Shown: positions 16,099-25,434, counted from the stretch's first letter. The stretch: 64,000 nt of DNA from Pedosphaera sp. (GCA_025359965.1 JANYDC010000136.1:1-64000); one strand, 5' to 3'. Notes: generated by a model not told the origin, from the sequence alone. Translations and numbers: made by a program.

Positions 16099-17373
16099 CT
16101 ATTTAATGTGGTCTTGGAGCGAGAAAATGGGGATCACCATTCCAATAAAGATCGTACCAATAAAACCCGCAATAAGGAAAAGCATCAGTGGCTCGGCGAG
16201 AGCGACTGCAGTTTTGAGCTGGCGGTCCAAATCGAGCTCGGTCAGGGCGGCGATCCGCACCAGTTCCTGATCCAACCGGCCACTCTCCTCGGCCACAGAA
16301 ATCATTTCCAAAGTGGCTCCGGAGAAAAGTTCCCGGCATTCACCCAAGCTCGGTCCCAATGCTTTCCCCTCTTTCACCCGTTCTATGGAATTAGAGACCG
16401 CATCAACGAGGATTTGGTTACCAATGGAACGGCGGGCGACATTAAGTCCGTTGACCAGAGGGACGCCGGCCCCGAGAAGAGTGCCCAGCATGCGACAGAA
16501 ACGCAGCATGGCAAAGCGAGCCACCAAAGGTCCCACCACGGGAGCCCTGAGCACCAGCCCCTCCCATGTTCTGCGACCTTGCGCGGAAATAAACCAATTG
16601 CGAAGCAGAAGGATTGCACCGAAAACACCAACCACAAAAAAAAGTCCGTAACCACGCAGCATTTCGCTGGTGGACACAATCATCTGTGTGAGAAGCGGGA
16701 GTTTTGCGCCAAACCCGGCAAACATCAGTTGAAAACGGGGAATAAAGAAGACCAATAAAAAGACCAGCACTGCCAAGGCAAGCACGAGAAGAATGATGGG
16801 GTAGAGCATGGCCGTGGTGACCTTGGAACGCATCTCCTTTTCACTCGCCTGAAAATCCGCGATCTGACCCAACACCACGTCGAGGAAACCGCCCGTCTCA
16901 CCAGCCTCGACCATCGCGACGTAAACCTTGGGAAAGGTCTCGGGAAAACGGGCCATGGCATCAGCCAGTGAGAGGCCATCCACCACATGATCGTGGATTT
17001 GTTTCCACCTAACCGCCGCTGCGGGGCTTGATGCCTCTCGCGTCAGAATCACCAAGGCCCGACTCAGCGGGACGCCAGCGGTTAGCAGGCTGGAGAGCAG
17101 TCGGGTAAAGATCTCCAACGCCTTGGGTGAAACTTTGTCTGAGTTGCCGAACGAGAATTTTAGCGAAGGGCTTGCCGAATTCGCAGTCGATTTGGACTCG
17201 ACCTTCACCTTGGCTTTTGCCGCGCCACCTGAGCTTCCAGCCTCAGACAGGCGAATGGGCCTCAATCCGCGACCTTCCATGACCCGCAATGCCTCTTGGC
17301 GGCTGGGGGCATCCAGCACCCCTTCGGCGACGGCTCCGTTGGCTTGGAGCGCGCGATATTGAAAAGACCCCAT
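16099..17373 (-). CDS. gspF: GspF, inner-membrane platform protein
   Basis: A 424-residue polytopic membrane protein with two T2SSF repeats (about residues 85-210 and 285-410). It has the typical stretches LEIFTRLLSSLLTAGVPL, LGTLLGAGVPLVNGLNVA, VAMVEAGETGGFLDVVL and MISVAEESGRLDQELVRI. Transmembrane segments are visible at about 185-210, 240-260 and 390-410. The N-terminal domain (YRALQANGAVAEGVLDAPSR) is the usual cytoplasmic part, followed by an Ala/Lys/Ser-rich linker. GspF is the membrane partner of GspE. It starts 6 bases after gspE ends. Confidence 0.93.
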   Translation of the reverse strand: MGSFQYRALQANGAVAEGVLDAPSRQEALRVMEGRGLRPIRLSEAGSSGGAAKAKVKVESKSTANSASPSLKFSFGNSDKVSPKALEIFTRLLSSLLTAGVPLSRALVILTREASSPAAAVRWKQIHDHVVDGLSLADAMARFPETFPKVYVAMVEAGETGGFLDVVLGQIADFQASEKEMRSKVTTAMLYPIILLVLALAVLVFLLVFFIPRFQLMFAGFGAKLPLLTQMIVSTSEMLRGYGLFFVVGVFGAILLLRNWFISAQGRRTWEGLVLRAPVVGPLVARFAMLRFCRMLGTLLGAGVPLVNGLNVARRSIGNQILVDAVSNSIERVKEGKALGPSLGECRELFSGATLEMISVAEESGRLDQELVRIAALTELDLDRQLKTAVALAEPLMLFLIAGFIGTIFIGMVIPIFSLQDHIK

Positions 17374-17379
17374 ACCTGC

Positions 17380-19119
17380 TTAAACCTTTTCCGTTTCTCC
17401 GCTGACCACCAACTCGGCCGCGCGGTCCTCAGCACCCTCAGTCGCCGACTGCGCTTTGGTCACGCGGAATACTTCCTCCGGCGTGGTGACACCCTCCCTG
17501 ACCAGGCGCCAGCCATCCTCAGCAAGACCCCTCAGCCCCAATCGGCAGGCCACTTCGCGAATTTCACCGCTCGAAGCGTTCTTGAGAATCAGCCTCCTGA
17601 CTTCCTGAGTCACATCCATCCACTCGAAGATGCCGCGTCGACCGTGATAGCCGGTATTGCGGCATTCGCGACAGCCCACCGCCTTGAAAATTGGAACCGA
17701 CGCTGAAAATTTGAGTTCCGCCTTGAGCGCCTGGGTCGTGGATGAGGCATCCACCTGCTTGCAATGAGGGCAAAGAACGCGGACCAGCCGTTGGGCGAGA
17801 ACAGCCTCAAGGGAGGACGCCACCAGATAAGGTTCCACTCCCATATCCACCAGTCGCGAAAGTGCCCCTGGAGCGTCATTGGTGTGGAGGGTGCTAAAGA
17901 CCAAATGGCCCGTCAAAGAGGCTTGCACGGCAATCTGCGCTGTCTCTTGGTCACGAATTTCACCGATAAGAACCACGTCTGGATCATGCCTCAAAATAGC
18001 CCTCAGCCCGCGCGCAAAAGTTAGTCCGGCCTTTTCCGAGACCTGAATCTGATTGATGCCGCGCAATTGATATTCGATGGGGTCCTCAATGGTGATGATC
18101 TTGCGAATATCATCGTTGATCTCATTGAGAGCAGTGTAAAGGGTCGAGGTCTTGCCACTGCCCGTTGGGCCCGTCACCAGAATAATCCCGTGAGGAAGCC
18201 CAAGCACCTTGCGGAACGATCGAAGCTCGCGCGCGTCCATTCCCAATTGCTCCATGCCGCGCAGCGTGGCGGTCTGGCGCAAAAGACGCATGACAACGGC
18301 TTCACCATGCAACATCGGGATCACAGAAACACGGATGTCCACCTCGGCGTTGTCCAAGCGGATTTTGATGCGCCCGTCCTGCGGCAACCGCTTTTCAGCA
18401 ATATTGAGATGGCTCAGGATTTTGACGCGGGAGACGATGGCCGGTTGGAAGCGCTTAATCTGCGCCGGAACGGGCACCTCCTGCAGGACGCCGTCAATGC
18501 GGTAGCGAATGCGCAAGGCGTCCTCGAATGGTTCCAGATGAATGTCCGAGGCCCGTAAATCAATGGCATCGCGCAGGACCTGGTTGACGAAGCGAATGAT
18601 GGAGGCGTCCTCGGCGGCATCGTCCAGATTGGTGTTCTCATCGTTGTCGTCGTCCACCACTTGAAACGTGGCTTCCTCTCCCAATGTACCCAAGGTATCC
18701 GCGCCGACCCCGAGATGCTTTTTCATCTCCCGCAGGATCGCCTCGCGCGGGGCCAACACCGGCTGCAAGCGCAGACCGGTCATGGTCTTGAGTGCATCCA
18801 AACCCTGCGGGGCGAATAAACGCCCGGTCGCAATTTGGACTTGGCCGTCCTGCCGACGAATCGGCAGAAGCTCTTCCTTCATCAGAACGCGGGCCGGGAA
18901 AAGGGCCAGAAGGTCTTTCTCTGGCTCGATATCATCCAGCAGAGAGAAAGGGACTTGGTATTCCTCGGCCAGCCACTTCAACACTTCAACCTCGGTCTTT
19001 GCGTTCCCTCCGGTTTCAACGTTTGGGGAATCAGAAAGGGTCAGCGCATCCGCCGCCGATAGTTGCCGATCGGCAACCATACGGTGGTAGAGGTCGTGTG
19101 TCTCTGTGGCTTCGGCCAT
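17380..19119 (-). CDS. gspE: GspE, type II secretion ATPase
   Basis: A 579-residue secretion ATPase of the GspE/PilB family that drives pseudopilus assembly from the cytoplasmic side. It has the N-terminal GspE/MshEN domain (up to about residue 150), the linker domain with ASDIHLEPFED, a Walker A GPTGSGKT at 317-324, an Asp box ITIEDPIEYQL, a Walker B region DVVLIGEIRDQETA, and a His box TLHTNDA. The four zinc cysteines of GspE are present (CPHC at 450-453 and CREC at 483-486). A long acidic segment (VVDDDNDENTNLDDAAEDAS) precedes the catalytic core. It heads the core gsp operon; a Gly-rich exported protein gene ends 38 bases upstream on the same strand. Confidence 0.94.
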   Translation of the reverse strand: MAEATETHDLYHRMVADRQLSAADALTLSDSPNVETGGNAKTEVEVLKWLAEEYQVPFSLLDDIEPEKDLLALFPARVLMKEELLPIRRQDGQVQIATGRLFAPQGLDALKTMTGLRLQPVLAPREAILREMKKHLGVGADTLGTLGEEATFQVVDDDNDENTNLDDAAEDASIIRFVNQVLRDAIDLRASDIHLEPFEDALRIRYRIDGVLQEVPVPAQIKRFQPAIVSRVKILSHLNIAEKRLPQDGRIKIRLDNAEVDIRVSVIPMLHGEAVVMRLLRQTATLRGMEQLGMDARELRSFRKVLGLPHGIILVTGPTGSGKTSTLYTALNEINDDIRKIITIEDPIEYQLRGINQIQVSEKAGLTFARGLRAILRHDPDVVLIGEIRDQETAQIAVQASLTGHLVFSTLHTNDAPGALSRLVDMGVEPYLVASSLEAVLAQRLVRVLCPHCKQVDASSTTQALKAELKFSASVPIFKAVGCRECRNTGYHGRRGIFEWMDVTQEVRRLILKNASSGEIREVACRLGLRGLAEDGWRLVREGVTTPEEVFRVTKAQSATEGAEDRAAELVVSGETEKV

Positions 19120-19157
19120 AGGCGCGTCTTAGTTGATGATCGATGGAACCCCAACGG

Positions 19158-19730
19158 TTACTTGAGCAGGCCGGCAAGCACAGCGGCGGCTTCCTGTTTG
19201 CCAGTCAAAACTTTACGCAGTTCATCCTGCGATTTCTCCAAAGCTGCTTCTTTGACCTTCAAAGAATCACGGTATTTCTCAAGCTTGGCCTTGATTTCCG
19301 CAGAAGGGGCGTCTGCTTCCAAGGCTTTTTGCAGGTCTGCCGCCTCAGCGCTGGGTTCCATGCCGGGGAAACCGCCACGGCGTCCGCCGCCATCCTGCCC
19401 GCCACCTTGGCCACCTTGGCCGCCGGGACCACGGCCACCGCGGCCCCCAAATCCACCAGGGCCGCCACGGAAACCAATGGCCATGCGGGCCTCAGTCACT
19501 TTGGCAATACGCTCTTCGATCAGCTTCCACTCGGCATCATCCTTGATTTTGAACTGCTCTCGATAGCGTTCCATCATGCGCTGACGCATCTGGGCTGGAT
19601 CGAAATTACCGCCGCCAGGACCACCGGGAGGGGGCTGAGGGGCCGAATTTTGGGCAAGCAGGGTCAATGAACTGGCTGAAAGCAGAGTACTGACACCGGC
19701 CACTGCGAGGAATCGAAAAAATTTCTTCAT
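19158..19730 (-). CDS. Exported Gly-rich protein with paired helices, gsp-linked
   Basis: A 190-residue protein with signal peptide (FFRFLAVAGVSTLLSASSLT, then LLAQ). The mature part has two charged helical stretches (MRQRMMERYREQFKIKDDAEW and ADLQKALEADAPSAEIKAKL region) separated by a segment of almost pure Gly/Arg/Pro. It ends QDELRKVLTGKQEAAAVLAG, a pattern seen in periplasmic proteins of the Spy/CpxP or heavy-metal-resistance type, although the LTxxQ motif is only partly there (LTGKQEA). The gene lies 38 bases upstream of gspE in the same direction and is probably the first gene of the secretion operon. Its role is unknown; a chaperone-like or scaffold role is inference. The Gly-rich segment resembles those in the secretin and in the MacA-like protein of this window. 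Confidence 0.7.
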   Translation of the reverse strand: MKKFFRFLAVAGVSTLLSASSLTLLAQNSAPQPPPGGPGGGNFDPAQMRQRMMERYREQFKIKDDAEWKLIEERIAKVTEARMAIGFRGGPGGFGGRGGRGPGGQGGQGGGQDGGGRRGGFPGMEPSAEAADLQKALEADAPSAEIKAKLEKYRDSLKVKEAALEKSQDELRKVLTGKQEAAAVLAGLLK

Positions 19731-19844
19731 AGATTCAACAGATTGTTAAAGGACTTTAACCACTGGGCTACTGTCTTAAAGACGCCGCAAGTGAGACGGT
19801 GGTTACAATTTTCGCCTTTATAAAGGCGGCTTCTCTTTCCGTCC

Positions 19845-20990
19845 TCAAGGCTTTTTAAGCCTGAAGAACACTGAATGCTCATCCCCACTATTGGTGTAGA
19901 TGAAGTTAAGGGGGTCGCCCACCAAGGCAACTTTATCGATGTCGAGCCAACCTCCCAGATCATGGGAGCTTTGCACTCCGATGACACCGTTCAGCGGAAG
20001 ATCAGTTGAAAGCTCTAAACTGCCTTTGCGGTCCAGAATCTTGAGTGCTGGCAGATACACAGGCGAAGGTGGACCGACGATGGCCATGGCATAGTGCGGT
20101 CCGGCCGCGATGGCGCTGACAAAACCATGAGGCGGAATTTGATCCTCTCCATCTCCATGCTCTCCCCAAAACACAATGGTTCCATCACCTGTAAGGGCCA
20201 TGCTGAAGTAAGCTCCAGCGGCAATGGCAACCACGTTGGTGAGGCCGGGCGGCACATTCGTTTGGCCGTAGTTATTTCCTCCCCATGCCACAACTGTTCC
20301 ATTCTCCCTTAATGCGAGCGCATGTACGGCACCTGAAGCAATAGATTTGAACGGCCCTGAAAGTGGCGGCAGCAAGGCATCCGCACCGGAGTTAACGCTC
20401 TGAATTCGTCCGTCTTTGTTGAGGAGTAAAAACCAACCATTCACGGCAGCCATGACAATATTAGAGACACCCGGCAGCGTGAAATCAGATGGGTAATCCA
20501 GCACAGCAAGACGCCCGCCGCTGTGCAGAACCCTTCCATTGGCCAAAACCGCCAGTGAATAATATCCGCCCGCCGCAATCGACACGACATTGGACGGGGT
20601 GATAAAAAAACGATCCGCGAAGTAGTCCACATCTGCATAGCCGGAAACGTTCAGCCTTTTATCCGGTCGGATGGCAATGGCGAATTGGTTGCCAGCCGCC
20701 ACAGCACGGGCTCTTGAAAGGGTATTTTCGCTTATTTTTGCGTACGATGGAAGCGAGCGAACGACACCACCTTCCACCAACGCCAAGGAGAACTCTTCTC
20801 CAGCGGATACTTGAATAGCGTTGGTCAAATCCACAGGAACGATCGCAGCTCCGTAATTATTGAAGCCCCACGCGATCACTTTGCCAGAGGGAACTATTTG
20901 GGACTCACCCGCCTTCGAAGCTAAGCCCCATGTTAAAGCAAGCACCAGCAAGCAAAACCGCTTTAGGAAAAACGTTGCTATTTGAGTCAT
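19845..20990 (-). CDS. Exported RCC1-repeat (beta-propeller) protein
   Basis: A 381-residue protein with signal peptide (FFLKRFCLLVLALTWGLASK). Most of the protein is RCC1-type repeats: VIAWGFNNYGAAIVPVDLTN, ISAGEEFSLAL-like units, VVAWGGNNYGQTNVPPGLTN and IVFWGEHGDGEDQIPPHGF, each with the conserved GxxHxxAL-like turn (SGAVHALAL). About five to six blades are present, fewer than the seven of a full propeller, and the central blades are poorly conserved. The C-terminal ~55 residues (SLELSTDLPLNGVIGVQSSH, LGGWLDID, SVFFRLKKP) are a separate module that also occurs in the first two genes of the window. Bacterial RCC1 proteins have no common known role. The gene stands alone between the Gly-rich protein and the OPT transporter, on the same strand. 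Confidence 0.85.
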   Translation of the reverse strand: MTQIATFFLKRFCLLVLALTWGLASKAGESQIVPSGKVIAWGFNNYGAAIVPVDLTNAIQVSAGEEFSLALVEGGVVRSLPSYAKISENTLSRARAVAAGNQFAIAIRPDKRLNVSGYADVDYFADRFFITPSNVVSIAAGGYYSLAVLANGRVLHSGGRLAVLDYPSDFTLPGVSNIVMAAVNGWFLLLNKDGRIQSVNSGADALLPPLSGPFKSIASGAVHALALRENGTVVAWGGNNYGQTNVPPGLTNVVAIAAGAYFSMALTGDGTIVFWGEHGDGEDQIPPHGFVSAIAAGPHYAMAIVGPPSPVYLPALKILDRKGSLELSTDLPLNGVIGVQSSHDLGGWLDIDKVALVGDPLNFIYTNSGDEHSVFFRLKKP

Positions 20991-21098
20991 GGAGGCACGA
21001 TAGGCTAATCATTCGCCTTACACAACCAACTCACGAGCTCGCTCAGCAATCTTCGCGCCTTGGCGAGAGGCAATGTTATTGCACCTTTAAAGCACCGA

Positions 21099-23375
21099 TT
21101 ACGCTTTCTTGGAACCAGCGAGAAGCTTCTCGCGCCCCACTAGAAGCAGAAACACCACCATCAACAGAAACGGAATGAGTGAGAGAGCATCGCTATAGGC
21201 ACCGTTGAAAAATGGGTTGCTAGATTCGGCCCATTTGGTGACTTTGAGGTCAAAATCCTCGAATACTCCGCTGGTAATCGCGATCACAATGCCCGCGATG
21301 GCTCCGCCGGCAATGTAGCCTGATGAGGCCAGCACACCGGGGCTACGATCGGCATCAGCGGACAAGGCGTCCTCGTCCATTTCTACGTGCTCGGCCAGCA
21401 ACTCGGCGCGACGACGGCGATCCACATACCAGCGAATCACTCCACCCACGAACAAAGGAGCGGAAGTCGCAATGGGCAAATAAACCCCCACAGCAAAGGC
21501 CAGCGAAGGGATGCCGGACAGCTCCAGAACCACCGCAATCATGAAGCCGAGAATCACGAGACCCCACGGAAGTTCGCGGTTCAGAATGCCTTTGATGATG
21601 TAGGACATCAGCGTGGCCTTGGGCGCTTGGAATTTCTGTACCTCTGTGCCATCGGGGCGCTTGCTAACCGTTCCGTTGATGCCAGGATCAACATAATAGA
21701 CTGCTTCTCCGGCCTCGTTCATGAGGTATTTCCCAGCCGGTCCACCCGCAGTCGAGGTCTTATGGTAAACCAAGTATTGCTTTGCGTCATCGCGCGCTTG
21801 CGGTCCTTTCAGCCCTTGATGTTCGGTAAGCCTCAAAGGATCGGCCTTCACTGCGGCGGCAACTTGGGCCACAGGCACATAAACGGTCGAACTATCGTTC
21901 ATAGCCAGCAGGATGGGGCCGAGAATAAGCGCAGAAGCAATCACGCCCACAAAAAGGCTGATCTGTTGCAATCGCGGAGTGCCACCCACCAAATAACCTG
22001 TTTTCAGATCTTGTGAGGTGGTGCCACCGTTGGATGAGGCAATGCACACAATAGCTCCCACGGAAAGCGCGGTCACGTAATAAGTGCTGCCCGTCCAGCC
22101 GATGGCCAGAAATACCAGGCAGGTCATAAGCAAAGTCGCCACGGTCATACCCGAGATCGGGTTGGAGGATGAACCGATTTCGCCGGTTAATCGTGACGAA
22201 ACCGTCACGAACAAAAACCCAAACGCGACAATCAGCAGCGCGCCCAGCAGGTTCATGTGCAGTGTCGGAATGAGCATGATGGCAGTGATTAGGAGCACCA
22301 GGCCGATGAGGACGACCTTCATTGACAAATCAGTATCCCGTCTCTCGGAGGCACCTGATTGCGACCGACTGCCGGTGAAATCCTTCAGCCCCGCGCGCAA
22401 ACCGCGCCAGATCAATGGCAGCGCATGCATCAGGCTGATCAATCCCCCACCCGCCACCGCGCCCGCGCCGATATACAAAATGTAAGCTCCGCGTACCTGA
22501 TCCGGTCCCATAGAACTAATCAGCTTTGTACCCGGAGCCAAAGGGGCGGTTAGACTGTCGCCGAAAAATTTAATGAGTGGAATCAGCACCAGATAAGCCA
22601 GCACGCCTCCAGCGAATGTAATTCCGGCGATGCGCGGCCCGATGATGTAACCCACCCCAAGCAATTCCGGGGAGATTTCGCAGGAAAGTGAGCCGCCCTT
22701 CAAAGGTTCGCCGAAGACCATCCCCACGGTGTCTTTCCATCCCTTGAGCGCGACGTTGGCTGTCTTGTAGACCAGACCAATGAGGAAACCCGCGAAAATG
22801 GTGGTGGCACTGGTCGCCCGACTGGTCAAATTTTTGGCTGCAGTGCGCCAAACCGGATCCGCAGCCGCGATGGATTCCTCCGAGGCACCGGCCTTCAAGA
22901 CTTCAGCGCAAGCCGTGCCTTCCGGATATTTAAGTAAACCATGCTGCTCCACAATCATGGCTCGTCGCAGTGGGATCATCATCAACACCCCCAGCAAACC
23001 ACCCAGCAAAGCCACACACATCACCCGCATGATCTCAAGATCGAACCCGAGAATTAAAATGGCTGGCATGGTCACCCCCACGCCAAACGCCAGCGATTCC
23101 CCCGCAGAACCAGCCGTCTGAGAAATGTTGTGCTCCAAAATCGTGGCCTCGCGCACGCCAAACTTGGCCAGCAATTTGAAAATGGTCACCGAAATCACCG
23201 CAACTGGAATGGAAGCACTCACTGTGATGCCCACTTTAAGCACCAAATAAAGGGAAGAAGCCCCAAAAATCATGCCAAGAAAAGTGCCTACAATCAGCGC
23301 GCGCCAGGTGAATTCGCGAAGATGAGTCTGGTCAGGAATGTACGGTTGCAGACTCGCGGAGGTTTTCGTTCCCAT
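21099..23375 (-). CDS. OPT-family oligopeptide transporter
   Basis: A 758-residue inner-membrane protein of the oligopeptide transporter family (OPT; PF03169). The N-terminus (FTWRALIVGTFLGMIFGASS, LYLVLKVGITVSASIPVAVI) and the segment around residue 135-150 (RRAMIVEQHGLLKYPEGTAC) are characteristic. At least 14 hydrophobic segments are spread along the chain. A soluble loop with a QHQGLKGPQARDDAKQYLVY-like stretch (residues about 520-600) interrupts the later transmembrane segments. Members take up small peptides or metal chelates by proton symport; the prokaryotic branch is poorly characterised, so the substrate is open. The gene is separated from ahcY by a good terminator, so it has its own transcription start. 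Confidence 0.9.
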   Translation of the reverse strand: MGTKTSASLQPYIPDQTHLREFTWRALIVGTFLGMIFGASSLYLVLKVGITVSASIPVAVISVTIFKLLAKFGVREATILEHNISQTAGSAGESLAFGVGVTMPAILILGFDLEIMRVMCVALLGGLLGVLMMIPLRRAMIVEQHGLLKYPEGTACAEVLKAGASEESIAAADPVWRTAAKNLTSRATSATTIFAGFLIGLVYKTANVALKGWKDTVGMVFGEPLKGGSLSCEISPELLGVGYIIGPRIAGITFAGGVLAYLVLIPLIKFFGDSLTAPLAPGTKLISSMGPDQVRGAYILYIGAGAVAGGGLISLMHALPLIWRGLRAGLKDFTGSRSQSGASERRDTDLSMKVVLIGLVLLITAIMLIPTLHMNLLGALLIVAFGFLFVTVSSRLTGEIGSSSNPISGMTVATLLMTCLVFLAIGWTGSTYYVTALSVGAIVCIASSNGGTTSQDLKTGYLVGGTPRLQQISLFVGVIASALILGPILLAMNDSSTVYVPVAQVAAAVKADPLRLTEHQGLKGPQARDDAKQYLVYHKTSTAGGPAGKYLMNEAGEAVYYVDPGINGTVSKRPDGTEVQKFQAPKATLMSYIIKGILNRELPWGLVILGFMIAVVLELSGIPSLAFAVGVYLPIATSAPLFVGGVIRWYVDRRRRAELLAEHVEMDEDALSADADRSPGVLASSGYIAGGAIAGIVIAITSGVFEDFDLKVTKWAESSNPFFNGAYSDALSLIPFLLMVVFLLLVGREKLLAGSKKA

Positions 23376-23492
23376 GGTTTAAATCGGAGTTGAGCTACTG
23401 ACCAAGTATGGAACGATGTGAAGTCCGCTGGCAAGCATCCCCTATATTGGAGCGTGGGAGCAGGCTGGCACACCGGAAACAAACCAAAGAAA

Positions 23493-23520
23493 AAGGCGAA
23501 CGGGGTAAGCCGTTCGCCTT
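23493..23520 (-). terminator. Rho-independent terminator after ahcY
   Basis: A perfect 10-base stem (AAGGCGAACG paired with CGTTCGCCTT) with an 8-base loop. Read on the minus strand it is followed by TTTTTCTTT. It sits 18 bases past the ahcY stop codon and ends the metK-ahcY transcript. Confidence 0.9.
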
Positions 23521-23537
23521 GATGAAAAGGTCAGGAA

Positions 23538-25001
23538 TTAATAGCGATAGTGATCGGCCTTGTAGGGGCCGTCGGGCGAGATTCCGAGGTAATCGGACTG
23601 CTTCTTGGTCAGGCGGGTCAGCTTGACACCGATTTTTTCCAAGTGCAGGCGGGCCACTTCTTCGTCGAGCTTTTTGGGCAGACGATAAACGGCGGGTTTG
23701 TAGGTCTCTTTGTTCTTCCACAAATCGATCTGGGCCAAAACCTGGTTAGAGAACGAGTTCGACATGACGAAGCTGGGATGGCCGGTGGCGCAACCAAGGT
23801 TCACCAAACGGCCTTCAGCAAGAATGTAAATGCTGTTTCCAGCGGGGAAGCTGTATTTGTCGTACTGAGGTTTGATATTCAGCTTCTTCACGCCTTTGGC
23901 GGTGTTGAGGCGGTCCATCTGGATCTCATTATCAAAGTGGCCGATGTTGCAGACAATGGCTTGGTCTTTCATCTTCGCCATGTGTTCGAAAGTGATGACA
24001 TCGCAGTTGCCTGTGGTGGTGACGTAGAGATCAGCCACGCCGAGGGTTTCCTCGATGGTGGTGACTTCGAAACCTTCCATCGCAGCCTGCAAGGCGTTGA
24101 TCGGATCGATTTCGGTGATAATCACTCGGGCACCAAATCCGCGAAGTGAATGTGCGGAACCCTTGCCTACGTCGCCGTAGCCAAGCACCACCGCCACTTT
24201 GCCGGCAACCATGACGTCGGTCGCGCGTTTAATACCGTCAGCCAGGGATTCACGGCAACCGTAGAGGTTGTCGAACTTAGATTTGGTGACGGAATCGTTG
24301 ACGTTAATGGCAGGAACAAGCAGTTTGCCCGCTTCGAGCATCTGATAGAGGCGATGAACTCCCGTGGTCGTTTCTTCCGAAACGCCGCGCCATTCTTTGA
24401 CTACGTTGTGCCAGAAACCAGGACGTTCCTTGGCCACACGCTTGAGCAGGTTTTTGATGACCTGTTCTTCGTGAGAACCGCTGGCAGAATTGACCCACTT
24501 GTCGCCGTTTTCGAGCTCGTAACCTTTGTGGATGAGCAGGGTGACATCGCCACCGTCATCGACAACCATCTGCGGTCCTTTGAGACCGGGGAAGGTCACT
24601 GCATCAAGGGTGCAATCCCAATATTCTTCAAGCGTTTCACCCTTCCAGGCGAACACAGGGATGCCAGCCTTCGCGATGGCCGCAGCGGCTTGATCCTGAG
24701 TTGAGAAAATGTTGCAGCTGGCCCAGCGCACATCAGCACCGAGGTCGACCAGCGTCTCGATAAGGATGGCTGTCTCAATGGTCATGTGCAGCGAACCGGT
24801 AATACGCACACCTTTGAGGGGCTTGGTGGCGGCGTATTTCTTGCGGATCGACATGAGGCCGGGCATTTCGTGCTCGGAAACATTGATGGTCTTGCGACCC
24901 CACTCAGCCAAAGATAAATCTTTGACCTTGAAGTCGGTGAACGGAGCGGCAGGTGCCTTGGCCGCTTTGGAACGAGAGGCGGGTAATTTTACAGAAGCCA
25001 T
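23538..25001 (-). CDS. ahcY: Adenosylhomocysteinase (S-adenosylhomocysteine hydrolase)
   Basis: A 487-residue cytoplasmic enzyme that splits S-adenosylhomocysteine into adenosine and homocysteine with bound NAD. The NAD-binding stretch [20 protein letters not shown], the substrate-side motifs [20 protein letters not shown] and [38 protein letters not shown] and the C-terminal end YKADHYRY are all present and intact. Length is normal for the bacterial form with the extra loop. The N-terminal ~20 residues ([16 protein letters not shown]) are a basic Ala/Pro-rich extension. It belongs to the SAM cycle with metK upstream on the same strand; an S23-type gene is inserted between them. Confidence 0.97.
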   Translation of the reverse strand: MASVKLPASRSKAAKAPAAPFTDFKVKDLSLAEWGRKTINVSEHEMPGLMSIRKKYAATKPLKGVRITGSLHMTIETAILIETLVDLGADVRWASCNIFSTQDQAAAAIAKAGIPVFAWKGETLEEYWDCTLDAVTFPGLKGPQMVVDDGGDVTLLIHKGYELENGDKWVNSASGSHEEQVIKNLLKRVAKERPGFWHNVVKEWRGVSEETTTGVHRLYQMLEAGKLLVPAINVNDSVTKSKFDNLYGCRESLADGIKRATDVMVAGKVAVVLGYGDVGKGSAHSLRGFGARVIITEIDPINALQAAMEGFEVTTIEETLGVADLYVTTTGNCDVITFEHMAKMKDQAIVCNIGHFDNEIQMDRLNTAKGVKKLNIKPQYDKYSFPAGNSIYILAEGRLVNLGCATGHPSFVMSNSFSNQVLAQIDLWKNKETYKPAVYRLPKKLDEEVARLHLEKIGVKLTRLTKKQSDYLGISPDGPYKADHYRY

Positions 25002-25009
25002 AATTAGAG

Positions 25010-25037
25010 TTTCAAGTTTTCAGTTTCAAGTGTTCAG
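25010..25037 (-). repeat. Flanking repeat, 3' side of the S23 cassette
   Basis: This 28-base unit (begins TTTCAAGTTTTCAGTTT on the plus strand) is repeated at 25435-25462 in the same orientation with two mismatches. It contains the stop codon of the four-helix-bundle gene and lies between that gene and ahcY, a few bases upstream of the ahcY start. Confidence 0.8.
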
Positions 25038-25427
25038 AGGGGCGGAAAGAGTCGGTGTTCGGCCTAATGGTTTTGCTGGGATGATTATGGAACGGATCAG
25101 GCCCTGGAGCATCGCCCCAATTTCTTTGCATTCGCCAAGAAGGTTGGTGTTTGCTGTTTTGTCCATAATTAGCAGGCGTTGGGCGATGTAAAGCTGGGTT
25201 CGGAGCTCAGCGGCTGATCCCTTGGCGATTCGCAGGAATCGAACGAAATCGGGTTTTGAATCCCGCTCGCATCCTTCTGCGATATTCGAGGCAATGGAAA
25301 CTGCGGCTCGTTGCATCTGATCTTTCAGAGCGTACTGCTTATTGTCTTCAAGGGCTTGGTACACATCCACCGCCTGTCGGCAGGCACGCTTCCAAACCTC
25401 GAGCTCCTCGAATGAGCGGTAGGCCAT
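25026..25427 (-). CDS. Four-helix-bundle protein, S23 (23S rRNA intervening-sequence) family
   Basis: A 133-residue protein that matches the four-helix-bundle/S23 family (TIGR02436): FEELEVWKRACRQAVDVYQA at the N-terminus, then YALKDQMQRAAVSIASNIAE with the family signature A(V/I)SIxSNIAEG, followed by FVRFLRIAKGSAAELRTQLY. The first S23 genes were found inside intervening sequences of 23S rRNA; many more are free-standing, and Avd of diversity-generating retroelements shares the fold. Here no rRNA or reverse transcriptase is nearby. The gene lies between metK and ahcY, on the same strand, tightly bracketed by two direct repeats; its stop codon is inside one of them. The last ~14 residues (GRTPTLSAPLNT) look unlike the family and may derive from the insertion point. 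The function of free-standing copies is unknown. Confidence 0.88.
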   Translation of the reverse strand: MAYRSFEELEVWKRACRQAVDVYQALEDNKQYALKDQMQRAAVSIASNIAEGCERDSKPDFVRFLRIAKGSAAELRTQLYIAQRLLIMDKTANTNLLGECKEIGAMLQGLIRSIIIPAKPLGRTPTLSAPLNT

Positions 25428-25434
25428 GGGAGTG

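Noticed and set aside
19806-19834. Palindrome near CGCCTTTATAAAGGCG as terminator after the RCC1 gene
   Set aside because: A near loopless hairpin and no T-run on the minus strand; it may be chance.
25026-25427. S23 gene as mark of a 23S rRNA intervening sequence or of a diversity-generating retroelement
   Set aside because: No rRNA, reverse transcriptase or variable-repeat pair is nearby; only the free-standing gene is present.
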